From positions 274,762-338,761 of the forward strand of contig NZ_JCKI01000006.1 in assembly GCF_000708265.2 (NCBI RefSeq): DNA of 64,000 bases. The letters are read 5' to 3'. Every line of letters starts with the position of its first letter. Position 1 is the first letter of the stretch. Below the pieces are notes generated by a model. It saw only the letters and a list, made by a program, of their open reading frames with translations. It searched no databases and was not told the origin of the DNA. Source of the stretch: Pedobacter sp. R20-19 (GTDB lineage: Bacteria; Bacteroidota; Bacteroidia; Sphingobacteriales; Sphingobacteriaceae). The translations under genes and the position numbers were made by a program. Positions 34,744 to 42,985 of the stretch are shown here, piece by piece.

Positions 34744-35318
34744 TGGAAGCTGAAAAGATAAAGGAAACGGTAAAGAAAGCTGCCAAAGAACTTTTTAGAA
34801 AGTACGGATACCACAAAACCAGTGTTAACGAAATTGCCAAAAAAGCACGGATAGCAAAAGCCACTATATATAAGTATTTCGAAAGTAAGGAGCAGGTTTT
34901 AGATAGTATCCTGATGGATTATTTAGATCAGAATCTCTATGAAATCATCAATAATAAAGTAAGTTACGCTTCTGAAGAGGAACATCTGAAAGCATTGGTG
35001 ATGAAAACCAGCCGCTTATCGTTCACCGCTTGTAATGAGTTTATTGGTTGGGATTTTGTACGTGAAAATGCAAATTCACAAGAGTTTTTAAAGCATTTGT
35101 CTGATCAGTTGGAAGCGTTATTACTTGCCGCTTATCTGGAATTGGATAATTTTAAAAATAATCCAGCCAGGAGAGAAGGTTTAGCTTTTTTACTTAAGGC
35201 AAGCAAAAGTATTGTATTTTCATTCGCGTTTACTTCAGTAAGTGATGCTGATGTTAGGAAGAATTTTGTAAGCTTTCAAAAAGAAATCTTGCCGTTTTTG
35301 GTTAAAGCAGCATTATAA
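34743..35318 (+). CDS. TetR/AcrR-family transcriptional regulator
   Basis: A 191-residue regulator with an N-terminal TetR HTH (about 8-55): AKELFRKYGYHKTSVNEIA, then ARIAKATIYKYFESKEQV. The helical C-terminal ligand domain has no obvious match. Its ATG overlaps the stop of the Rieske-like gene by one base, so it is translated from the pheS operon. The target and inducer are unknown; the ABC-2 exporter nearby is a possible target. Confidence 0.9.
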   Translation: MEAEKIKETVKKAAKELFRKYGYHKTSVNEIAKKARIAKATIYKYFESKEQVLDSILMDYLDQNLYEIINNKVSYASEEEHLKALVMKTSRLSFTACNEFIGWDFVRENANSQEFLKHLSDQLEALLLAAYLELDNFKNNPARREGLAFLLKASKSIVFSFAFTSVSDADVRKNFVSFQKEILPFLVKAAL

Positions 35319-35322
35319 CTCC

Positions 35323-36009
35323 TTATTGTTCTGCATAGTAATCTTTCGCCTTAAACTTTTGAACTGTTTTTTGCTTTTTTCCGCCAATCATTTTTTGTGT
35401 AATTACCGTTACTTCATCTCCGATACTGGAATCTTCAATTACTGATGATACTTCCACTAGACCTTTTTTGCTATCCATGATGTAGCTCGTGGTTTTATGA
35501 AAACAGCATCCGCTTTTTTGTTCTGTAGAAATCTGTTTTAGTTTTCGATCTACTAAAAACATTCCTAGATTCTCACTAGCCAGCTGAGTAAGACTTTTAT
35601 CAAGTACAAATGTTCTGTTCTTTCCCGAAAGATAAACATCATAAGACGGACTACTATATGCGCCGTTGTTTCCATTTCTAACAGCAAGATCTTCAACGCC
35701 ATCAAAATTAAAATCTCCAAAGATTAATGGACTTTGGTATTTCCCAAGATCAAGCCACCCAATACGGGCATCTTGTTTGTTAGTTAAAGAGAAATCAAGG
35801 TCTGCAGAATGGAATGTCTGAATTTCCTCTTCTGAAATCTTATCATAAAGAATGATTGTTGCTTTACCTTCACAATGTCCATCACTGCAATCAGCAACAA
35901 ATATCTTTGCATTATATTCATTAGAAGTATTGTTAGATAGAAATTTGAATTGTGCTATAGTTCTTAGTGAGATAAATAAGAACACAGCGATGATCAGCAG
36001 ATTTTTCAT
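35323..36009 (-). CDS. Secreted protein with an FG-GAP-like segment
   Basis: A 228-residue protein with a signal peptide (about 1-19). The middle contains GDFNFDGVEDLAVRNGNNG, a calcium-binding-like FG-GAP/VCBS loop as found in XAC2610-related proteins. Two adjacent cysteines (GCCFHK) occur near residue 167. Function unknown. It converges with the TetR gene, only 4 nt apart, and has its own promoter box directly at the start codon. Confidence 0.75.
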   Translation of the reverse strand: MKNLLIIAVFLFISLRTIAQFKFLSNNTSNEYNAKIFVADCSDGHCEGKATIILYDKISEEEIQTFHSADLDFSLTNKQDARIGWLDLGKYQSPLIFGDFNFDGVEDLAVRNGNNGAYSSPSYDVYLSGKNRTFVLDKSLTQLASENLGMFLVDRKLKQISTEQKSGCCFHKTTSYIMDSKKGLVEVSSVIEDSSIGDEVTVITQKMIGGKKQKTVQKFKAKDYYAEQ

Positions 36010-36013
36010 TACA

Positions 36014-36021
36014 CAAAAGTA
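36014..36021 (-). promoter_or_regulatory. -7 box TACTTTTG next to the secreted-protein start
   Basis: A perfect TAnnTTTG box on the minus strand, ending 4 nt before the ATG at 36009. CAAA at 36038-36041 (TTTG on the minus strand) lies 16 nt upstream and may be the -33 element. Confidence 0.6.
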
Positions 36022-36054
36022 CCTGATTCATTTTAAGCAAAAAGTTAAAAAAGG

Positions 36055-37011
36055 TTAACGTATTCTTTTTCTGTTGATGATATATTCTTTCACAGCCTTT
36101 TTAGTGGTTAGCCAATCTTTTCCTTCTTTATGTGCATCAATTTTACCTTGCCTCGCCAATAAGCTTACATATTCTTGGCCGTAAGGAATATCCGGCTCTG
36201 CAACAATACTGGCAATAGGCTCGTAATTGCCATAGCTATTGCCAGGTAAAGCGTTAATATACATATTTAACGAGCGTTCAATGGCCTGCAACATCAATAA
36301 GCATAACTTGTAATAGCTTCCTTTATTAGCTTGATTAATCGCTTCATAATATTTCTTGCGATCCGTTTTTAAAATAATAGCAGGTGGAAAACCTCGTCTC
36401 ATTAATAGCAAATTCATAGCCAACCGAACGGTTCTTCCATTGCCATCAAAGAATGGATGAATCCAAACCAGTTTATGGTGGAAAATGGTAGTTAAAATGA
36501 TTTCATTTAAACCTAGTGGATTATCATTGACAAAATCAATGAGTTCATCAAGTAAATCTGAAACCTTGTTTGCATTTGGTGGTGTAAAATTAGCCCCAAC
36601 AATACGAACACCTCCATTTCGGATCCGGCCTGCAAAATCATCTTCAATGCTTCTTAACACTAAACCGTGAAGCGATAATATATCAATACCTCGTAACTGA
36701 TAGTTTTCTTTTACCAGTGTGTATAAATAATCAATAGCTTTTTCATGATTAAATACTTCGAAATGCTCTCTTAGTGATTTTCCTTTAATGGTAATCCCTT
36801 CCTGAAGTACCATTTGGGTTTCTTGCAAATTAAGGGTATTGCCTTCTATACTATTTGAATTGTAGGTCCATTCCAGACTTAAATCGGTTTTAATCCGTTG
36901 TAGTGCACTATTGGGTAGTGGCCTTGATGAATCAAGATTGGCTTTTTTATCATTCAGCCGATTAATCATGGGATGTAGCTCTTCCAGGTCTCCTAAATCA
37001 AATTTCCACAT
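36055..37011 (-). CDS. Fic-family AMP-transferase-like protein
   Basis: A 318-residue Fic protein. The active-site motif HPFFDGNGRTVR is complete. An N-terminal inhibitory motif, SNSIEGNTL, matches the (S/T)xxxE(G/N) helix of class II Fic proteins, so the enzyme is probably kept off until released. A Fic_N-like N-terminus and a C-terminal winged-helix-like end (DAHKEGKDWLTTKKAVKEY) frame the domain. The family attaches AMP or related groups to target proteins. I chose the ATG at 37011 because a TAnnTTTG box ends 4 nt before it; the longer reading from 37053 would start upstream of that promoter. Confidence 0.88.
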   Translation of the reverse strand: MWKFDLGDLEELHPMINRLNDKKANLDSSRPLPNSALQRIKTDLSLEWTYNSNSIEGNTLNLQETQMVLQEGITIKGKSLREHFEVFNHEKAIDYLYTLVKENYQLRGIDILSLHGLVLRSIEDDFAGRIRNGGVRIVGANFTPPNANKVSDLLDELIDFVNDNPLGLNEIILTTIFHHKLVWIHPFFDGNGRTVRLAMNLLLMRRGFPPAIILKTDRKKYYEAINQANKGSYYKLCLLMLQAIERSLNMYINALPGNSYGNYEPIASIVAEPDIPYGQEYVSLLARQGKIDAHKEGKDWLTTKKAVKEYIINRKRIR

Positions 37012-37015
37012 AAAA

Positions 37016-37023
37016 CAAATATA
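37016..37023 (-). promoter_or_regulatory. -7 box TATATTTG next to the fic start
   Basis: A perfect TAnnTTTG box on the minus strand ending 4 nt before the ATG at 37011. It decides between that start and the one at 37053. Confidence 0.6.
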
Positions 37024-37075
37024 TAAATCGGATCGGATATTAAAACACATCAACCGATATTAAAATTTATAATAA

Positions 37076-37102
37076 AAAGGCCGAACCATTAGTTCAGCCT
37101 TT
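37076..37102. terminator. Terminator of the ABC-2 exporter operon
   Basis: AAAGGCCGAAC and GTTCAGCCTTT form an 11-bp stem with one mismatch and a 5-nt loop. T-rich sequence follows on both strands. It lies 20 nt after the permease stop. Confidence 0.75.
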
Positions 37103-37122
37103 GTTTTTATGTTTTTAATTCA

Positions 37123-38247
37123 TTATTCCCATTTAAAAACTTTCACAGCGATGGCGTAAATTACAATTCCCCAGATAAGCAGAATCATGATCTGAAACTT
37201 TACATCCCATAAGCCCATCCCTTCAAAAGCTACTTTACGCATAGCATCATTTAAATAAGTTAAAGGCAAAGCCCTGCTAATGGGTTGTAGCCAGGTTGGA
37301 AAAGCCTCTATAGAAAAGAAAGTACCAGATAATAAAAATTGTGGCAACGTTACAATATTTGAAATAGGGGGCACCATACTTTCACTTTTAGCAATACCCG
37401 AAATAATGAAACCGAAGCCCATGAAAACGATAATTCCCATAATGGCAAGCAATAACATATTTGCAACCGTGACGGCTCCGTGAACGAGTGTAAAACCGAA
37501 GAAAAAGTGCCCGATAAGAATAATAAATAAAGCGCCAATTAAAGCAAAACCTATTCGGGCAATTCCTTCACCAATTACAATGCTTGATCTTTTTACAGGG
37601 GTAGCAAAAAAACGTTTAATCACCAGTGTTTGACGTAAGCTCAGAAAAACAAAAGCAGTTCCAAAAACCCCTGTACTTAATAATGAGAAACCCAGTTGGC
37701 CAGGTAAAATAAAATCAATTGTTTTGTATTCCCTGCCCTTCACACTGCTTTCTTTGATCTCTGCTATTGTTGGTTTTAAGGTTTTATCATAGAATAAGTT
37801 ATTTAAAACTGATTTTAAAATTCCGCCTTTATCTCTTGAAGCTGAGGTGTAAATTACGTTAACGGAATAGGCTGCGGTATTTACCTTTCTATGCACATCT
37901 ATCATGGCATCCACATTACCTTTTTCCAGTAATTTGTTAAACTCATCATTAGATTTATCTTTAACCAATCTAATCATACCAGTTTTTTGGAGCATACCAA
38001 TAACAGGATTATTGATGTCTGATCCAGGTGTAATTCCAACATCTATCCGAGTGCCACCACCACCTAAAAAGCCAAATACTAAAATGAATATAAGGGGGAA
38101 AGCAAGGGTAAATACAACTGCGGAAGGGCTCCGCATAATAGATCGGAAACTTGCTTTAGCCAAGGCTAATGTTGCTGTAGTATTGCTATATGACCCCGAG
38201 CGCCTGGAAGGAGCTTTATCCGTTCCATTGTTAATGTCTTTTTGCAT
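37123..38247 (-). CDS. ABC-2 type exporter permease
   Basis: A 374-residue membrane protein: one N-terminal helix (about 45-62; VVFTLAFPLIFILVFGFLG), a periplasmic domain (about 65-180), then five helices. GTFFSIEAFPTWLQPISRALPLTY is the conserved ABC-2 element near residue 315. With the ATPase encoded 75 nt upstream it would form an exporter for a drug, lipid or polysaccharide; the substrate is unknown. Confidence 0.88.
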   Translation of the reverse strand: MQKDINNGTDKAPSRRSGSYSNTTATLALAKASFRSIMRSPSAVVFTLAFPLIFILVFGFLGGGGTRIDVGITPGSDINNPVIGMLQKTGMIRLVKDKSNDEFNKLLEKGNVDAMIDVHRKVNTAAYSVNVIYTSASRDKGGILKSVLNNLFYDKTLKPTIAEIKESSVKGREYKTIDFILPGQLGFSLLSTGVFGTAFVFLSLRQTLVIKRFFATPVKRSSIVIGEGIARIGFALIGALFIILIGHFFFGFTLVHGAVTVANMLLLAIMGIIVFMGFGFIISGIAKSESMVPPISNIVTLPQFLLSGTFFSIEAFPTWLQPISRALPLTYLNDAMRKVAFEGMGLWDVKFQIMILLIWGIVIYAIAVKVFKWE

Positions 38248-38322
38248 AAATATATTGCTGAAATCTTTTGAATTGATGTTAATGCATTAGTTTTAAAAGT
38301 TTCTTTTTAAAGGGATTAAGGG

Positions 38323-39087
38323 CTATTCCCTCCATTCTTTACCCGTCATGCTAATGAATACATCTTCCAGGTTTGCTTTTTTTACTTCCTTTTTGCGTTC
38401 AAAACCACTACTGATCAATTGATCGATGAGGTTATCAGGAGTATCCACAGCAATGATTTTTCCGCGTTCTACAAAAGCAACACGATCACAAAGTTGCTCA
38501 GCTTCATCCATATAATGCGTTGTAATTACAACAGTGGTACCGGCATTTCTAATTTCTATAATTAAATCCCATAAATTTCTTCTCGCCTGCGGATCTAAAC
38601 CAGTTGTAGGTTCATCCAGAAAAATAATTTTTGGCTGGTTGATTAGTGTAGTAGCTATGGAGAAACGCTGTTTTTGTCCACCAGATAGCGCTTTGTATTT
38701 TGCTTTAGCTTTATCCTGAAGATTAACTTTTTCAAGCATTTCCATTGGCTTGATTTTAGCACCATATAAACCCGCAAAGAGCTCAATCAATTCGATCAGA
38801 TTTAAGTTAGGATAATAGCCGGCTGCCTGCAATTGCACACCGATGATCTGTTTAATTGAGTTTGGGTGTTTATCCACTGAAAAGCCATCAACGATAATTT
38901 CTCCTGAAGTTTTCTCTCTGAGTGTTTCAATAATTTCGAGTGTAGTTGTTTTTCCGGCACCATTAGGCCCCAGTAAACCGAAAATTTCATTTTCATAAAC
39001 TTCAAAACTTAAATCCTGAACGGCAATGAAATCATCATACTTTTTAATCAGATTTTTGACGCTGATAATGGCTTTATTTGTTTCCAT
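38323..39087 (-). CDS. ABC-2 type exporter ATP-binding protein
   Basis: A 254-residue ATPase: Walker A GPNGAGKTT near residue 40, signature LSGGQKQRFSIA, Walker B IIFLDEPTTGLDP, and H-loop TTHYMDEAEQLCD. The last about 30 residues are the short tail of DrrA/NatA-like exporters. I chose the ATG at 39087; an upstream ATG at 39189 would add 34 residues including hydrophobic sequence that crosses the terminator hairpin. Confidence 0.92.
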   Translation of the reverse strand: METNKAIISVKNLIKKYDDFIAVQDLSFEVYENEIFGLLGPNGAGKTTTLEIIETLREKTSGEIIVDGFSVDKHPNSIKQIIGVQLQAAGYYPNLNLIELIELFAGLYGAKIKPMEMLEKVNLQDKAKAKYKALSGGQKQRFSIATTLINQPKIIFLDEPTTGLDPQARRNLWDLIIEIRNAGTTVVITTHYMDEAEQLCDRVAFVERGKIIAVDTPDNLIDQLISSGFERKKEVKKANLEDVFISMTGKEWRE

Positions 39088-39161
39088 GTGTTGAAGATAG
39101 GGAGCTTTAAATGAATTGAAAGTGAATTTAATCAGAAAAAAGGGAAAAATGACGCTGAAAT

Positions 39162-39194
39162 AAAAATGCGAATCGATTTGGATTCGCATTTTTT
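39162..39194. terminator. Bidirectional terminator between carA and the ABC operon
   Basis: AAAAATGCGAATC and GATTCGCATTTTTT form a perfect stem around a 6-nt loop, with T runs on both strands. It ends transcription from carA before the exporter operon. Confidence 0.85.
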
Positions 39195-39332
39195 TGGTTA
39201 AAGGTTGAAAGTTAACAGTTGAAAGTCTGGGTGCATAACCCTTAAGCCGAACTTTTAAAGGTTTAATACAGGTTTATAGTATATAACACATCACCTGTAA
39301 CTCACAACTTGTAACTTACAACCTGTACCCGA

Positions 39333-40445
39333 TTACCAAACCAATTCGCCCTTCATTACATTCACGAAATCATCAAATAAATAACGAGAATCATGAGGAC
39401 CTGGAGAAGACTCTGGGTGATATTGAACAGAAAAGGCTTTTTTGCCCTTTACACGAATACCTTCGATAGATTTATCGTTCAGGTTAACATGGGTAATTTC
39501 AACTTTATCAGAACTTCTAACTTCATCCGGAATAACTCCAAAACCATGATTTTGTGAAGTAACCTCACAGTGGTTTTTAATAATGTTTTTTACCGGATGG
39601 TTAAGGCCGCGGTGGCCATTAAACATTTTCATAGTGCCAATACCATTTGCTTCTGCTAATAACTGGTGGCCTAAACAAATACCGAATAAGGGTTTGTCTT
39701 CTTCCATGATTTCTTTAATGGTTTCTACAGCATAAGGCATCACAGATGGATCACCAGGGCCATTAGAAATAAAATAACCATCCGGACCAAACTCTTCCAT
39801 TTCGGCAAACTTTGTTTTTGCAGGGAAAACTTTCACATAAATATCTCGGTTTTCGAAACTGCGTAGAATGTTTTTCTTTATCCCTAAATCCAGTGCTGCA
39901 ACTTTTAAGCTTGCATCAGGGTTTCCATAAAAATAAGGTTCAGTTGTACTTACTTTTGATGATAATTCTAAACCTTCCATTGAAGGAACTTCCGCAAGTT
40001 TTTGTTTCAATTCATCAATATCCGTAATTTCTGAAGAAATGATGGCATTCATGGCACCCTTATCTCTAATATGACGCACTAAGGCACGGGTATCAATATC
40101 AGAAATAGCAACCAGGTTATCATTCTGAAAATAATCCTGAATAGATTCTGTTGCTTGTTTGCGGCTGTAAACTATATTGTAGTTTTTACAAACTAAGCCT
40201 GCAATCTTAATTGAATCCGATTCAATTTCTTCTTTCTGGATTCCGTAATTACCGATGTGAGAGTTGGTTGTAACCATTATTTGTCCAAAATAACTTGGAT
40301 CGGTAAAGATTTCCTGGTAACCCGTCATCCCGGTATTAAAACAAATTTCGCCAGTAGTGGTTCCAATTTTTCCAGCTGCTTTGCCGTGAAAAATAGTGCC
40401 ATCGGCCAGTAATAAAATCGCAGGTAACTTGGTGTAGTTAGTCAT
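39333..40445 (-). CDS. carA: Carbamoyl-phosphate synthase small subunit
   Basis: A 370-residue glutamine amidotransferase subunit of normal length. The N-terminal domain has FHGKAAGKIGTTTGEICFNT and TGYQEIFTDPSYFGQI. The C-terminal class I amidotransferase has the nucleophile in GICLGHQL and the His-Glu pair in QYHPESSPGPHD. It releases ammonia from glutamine for CarB, feeding pyrimidine and arginine synthesis. carB is not in the window. A long leader (about 110 nt) is predicted. Confidence 0.95.
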   Translation of the reverse strand: MTNYTKLPAILLLADGTIFHGKAAGKIGTTTGEICFNTGMTGYQEIFTDPSYFGQIMVTTNSHIGNYGIQKEEIESDSIKIAGLVCKNYNIVYSRKQATESIQDYFQNDNLVAISDIDTRALVRHIRDKGAMNAIISSEITDIDELKQKLAEVPSMEGLELSSKVSTTEPYFYGNPDASLKVAALDLGIKKNILRSFENRDIYVKVFPAKTKFAEMEEFGPDGYFISNGPGDPSVMPYAVETIKEIMEEDKPLFGICLGHQLLAEANGIGTMKMFNGHRGLNHPVKNIIKNHCEVTSQNHGFGVIPDEVRSSDKVEITHVNLNDKSIEGIRVKGKKAFSVQYHPESSPGPHDSRYLFDDFVNVMKGELVW

Positions 40446-40563
40446 GGTAATTACAATATGGATTTTGAGTTGAAAAAGACTTGAAAAAAGGGTTTATCTC
40501 AGCATTTAAGCTGTTTTTGCAGGGTGCAAAAAAAGATGAATATATCCCTTCCATTTCGGGGTA

Positions 40564-40571
40564 CAAAGATA
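40564..40571 (-). promoter_or_regulatory. -7 box TATCTTTG upstream of carA
   Basis: A perfect TAnnTTTG box on the minus strand, 118 nt before the carA ATG. It implies a leader of about 110 nt, the longest I see here, which could hold control elements; I recognise none. Confidence 0.5.
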
Positions 40572-40727
40572 TGGTTTAAGAATGGAAATGTAAAGAAAAA
40601 AGTGAAATAAGCTGTGAGGTAAAATCGAAAATACTTTGGCATTTATAGTGTTTTGAATAATTATCCTTTAAAAAATTTGCTTTGGTCTTTTAGCTTTGCC
40701 CTTTCCGCTTATTTAAGGAAAAAACAA

Positions 40728-40735
40728 TACTTTTG
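40728..40735 (+). promoter_or_regulatory. -7 box TACTTTTG upstream of panB
   Basis: A perfect TAnnTTTG box ending 19 nt before the ATG at 40755. It rules out the upstream in-frame TTG at 40653 as the main start. Confidence 0.65.
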
Positions 40736-40754
40736 GGGCAACAAAATAAAACCC

Positions 40755-41570
40755 ATGTCGGTACATAAAGAAATTAAAAGAATAACCACACACATTTTGC
40801 AGGAAATGAAACAACGTGGTGAAAAAATATCCATGCTTACGGCTTATGATTATTCAATGGCTACCATTTTAGATGATGCCGGATTGGATGTTTTGCTCGT
40901 TGGCGATTCTGCTTCAAATGTTATGGCAGGCCATGAAACAACTTTGCCTATCACTTTAGATCAAATGATTTATCATGCGGCATCTGTGATCAGAGCGGTA
41001 AAACGTGCATTTGTAGTGGTCGATCTTCCTTTTGGTTCTTACCAGGGAAATTCAAAAGAAGCCTTAAACTCTGCCATCAGAATTATGAAAGAATCTGGTG
41101 CACATGGCGTAAAGTTAGAAGGTGGCGAGGAGATTATAGAATCTGTACAGCGCATTATTACAGCAGGTATTCCGGTAATGGGACACCTCGGCTTAACACC
41201 ACAATCTATTTATAAATTTGGTACTTATACGGTTCGTGCTAAAGAAGAAGAAGAAGCCAACAAATTAAAAACTGATGTTTTGGCTTTGCAGGCCGCTGGC
41301 TGTTTTGCGATTGTACTGGAGAAAATTCCTGCTGCGCTTGGTAAAGAAGTAACCGATAGTTTAGATATTCCTACTATTGGTATTGGTGCAGGAAATGGCT
41401 GCGACGGACAGGTTTTAGTTGTAAATGATATGATCGGATTAACAAAAGGTTTTAAACCCAGGTTCTTACGTCAGTACATTAATTTATATGATGATATTTT
41501 GGGAGCAGCACAATCCTACATTAGGGATGTTAAAAGCAATGACTTCCCAAGCGAAAAAGAACAGTATTAA
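40755..41570 (+). CDS. panB: 3-methyl-2-oxobutanoate hydroxymethyltransferase
   Basis: A 271-residue PanB of normal length. Marks are [34 protein letters not shown] (metal-binding region), VKLEGG and HLGLTPQS. It transfers a hydroxymethyl group from methylene-tetrahydrofolate to alpha-ketoisovalerate, the first step towards pantothenate. The start at 40755 fits both the family length and the promoter box. Confidence 0.95.
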   Translation: MSVHKEIKRITTHILQEMKQRGEKISMLTAYDYSMATILDDAGLDVLLVGDSASNVMAGHETTLPITLDQMIYHAASVIRAVKRAFVVVDLPFGSYQGNSKEALNSAIRIMKESGAHGVKLEGGEEIIESVQRIITAGIPVMGHLGLTPQSIYKFGTYTVRAKEEEEANKLKTDVLALQAAGCFAIVLEKIPAALGKEVTDSLDIPTIGIGAGNGCDGQVLVVNDMIGLTKGFKPRFLRQYINLYDDILGAAQSYIRDVKSNDFPSEKEQY

Positions 41571-41666
41571 GTTTAGAGTTGTGAGTTTGGAGTTTTCAGT
41601 TCTGAGTCTTTAGTCAGAAGTCTATTAACTCGACAACCTTTTAACCTAACTAGACCAATAAACCCT

Positions 41667-42353
41667 ATGCCCATTACGGATAAAGATATACTTTTTGAGG
41701 ATAACCATTTAATTGCCATTAATAAAAGAGCAGGAGATATTGTACAGGTTGATGAAACCGGTGATGAACCGTTAGATGAACAGGTGAAAAAATACATTGC
41801 CCAAAAATATAATAAACCAAACGGGGCATTTTTAGGTGTAGTACATCGTTTAGATCGTCCGGTAAGCGGTGTGATTTTGTTTGCAAAAACAAGCAAGGCT
41901 TTAGAGCGGATGAATGCAGCCTTTAAAAATCGTGAGGTTAAAAAAACCTATTGGGCAGTGGCAAAGAACAAACCCGAAAATGAGTCAGGAACATTGATCC
42001 ATTGGTTGATTAAAAATCCTCAGAAAAATGTAGTAACCTATTATAAGTCTGAAGTTCAGGGCTCTCAACGGGCAGAATTATCTTATCGTTTACTCTCAAA
42101 AGTAGGAGATTATTATCTTATTGAGGTTGATCCGCTTACTGGTCGGTCGCATCAGATTAGGGTTCAGCTTTCTTCTATGGGTTGTCCTATAGTTGGAGAT
42201 AATAAATATGGCTATCCACGCGGAAGCAGAAAGGGGAGTATTTGCTTACATGCCCGCAGACTCCAGTTTCTGCATCCGGTAAAGAAAGAACCTGTTAATA
42301 TTTTTGCCAAATTGCCTATAGATGGCTTTTGGGAAAGGTTTGAAAATACTTAA
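41667..42353 (+). CDS. RluA-family RNA pseudouridine synthase
   Basis: A 228-residue pseudouridine synthase without an S4 domain. The catalytic motif HRLDRPVSG holds the essential aspartate, and LTGRSHQIRVQL and ARRLQF are the other family motifs. It converts specific uridines in rRNA or tRNA to pseudouridine; the site is not predictable here. The spacer from panB (41571-41666) is of the GAGTTT/CAGTTCTGAG low-complexity type. Confidence 0.92.
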   Translation: MPITDKDILFEDNHLIAINKRAGDIVQVDETGDEPLDEQVKKYIAQKYNKPNGAFLGVVHRLDRPVSGVILFAKTSKALERMNAAFKNREVKKTYWAVAKNKPENESGTLIHWLIKNPQKNVVTYYKSEVQGSQRAELSYRLLSKVGDYYLIEVDPLTGRSHQIRVQLSSMGCPIVGDNKYGYPRGSRKGSICLHARRLQFLHPVKKEPVNIFAKLPIDGFWERFENT

Positions 42354-42385
42354 TACCTGATTTTAACAACAACATAATTGGAGAT

Positions 42386-42844
42386 TTATTTACAAACGAT
42401 CGGCTTGAAAACCATCGATTGATCAAAACGAAGATTAGAGGTGTTTTTAAATTTCATTTTACCTTTCACTTCTTCTGTGTCTCCAAATCCTTCAACTAAG
42501 TCGTCATTTTTCTTTAACCATACTACTTCACGAGTTGATGTAGTGCCTTCTGATTGGAAAGTATAATCTGCGATAATGGTGTCTCCTTTAACAATACCGG
42601 TAATGGTGCCGTTATTTTTATCCTTTTCAAACAGGTTATAACTTAATGTACCATTCACTTTATCATCTTTGATCACTAAGCTTAAAGAGGCCGTATCTTT
42701 TTTGTTAATGTATTTAAAGCATTGGTTGGAATTTGTATCTGTTTCAGCAACTTTAGCATCTGTTGCCGTACTTTTTGTGCTGTTGCCCTGACAGGCAACC
42801 ATAGTAGATGTAAAAATAGCGAGTATTGGAATGATGTTTCTCAT
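42386..42844 (-). CDS. Small lipoprotein of unknown function
   Basis: A 152-residue protein starting at 42844, which places a signal with a lipobox (MVAC near residue 18) at the N-terminus. The mature part is beta-rich with repeated KxxxVNGTLSYNLFEKDKN and GDTIIADYTF elements, the pattern of lipocalin-like or META-like Bacteroidota lipoproteins. I do not recognise a named family. An upstream ATG at 42895 would only add 17 residues before the signal. Confidence 0.75.
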   Translation of the reverse strand: MRNIIPILAIFTSTMVACQGNSTKSTATDAKVAETDTNSNQCFKYINKKDTASLSLVIKDDKVNGTLSYNLFEKDKNNGTITGIVKGDTIIADYTFQSEGTTSTREVVWLKKNDDLVEGFGDTEEVKGKMKFKNTSNLRFDQSMVFKPIVCK

Positions 42845-42942
42845 AATTTTAGTTTTAATTGACCTAACATCAAAGCCCTTGCCAGAAATGAGCACTAGCT
42901 TTTATACTCTTCAATTTTTTAAAAACCTTCTTAAAAGGAAAA

Positions 42943-42960
42943 GCCCCGCATTTGCGAGGC
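42943..42960 (-). terminator. Terminator downstream of the GH30 gene
   Basis: GCCCCGC and GCGAGGC pair with one mismatch around a 4-nt loop, followed on the minus strand by a T-rich tail. It lies 26 nt after the GH30 stop. Confidence 0.7.
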
Positions 42961-42985
42961 CATCCTGACAATTAAACTAAGTTTA

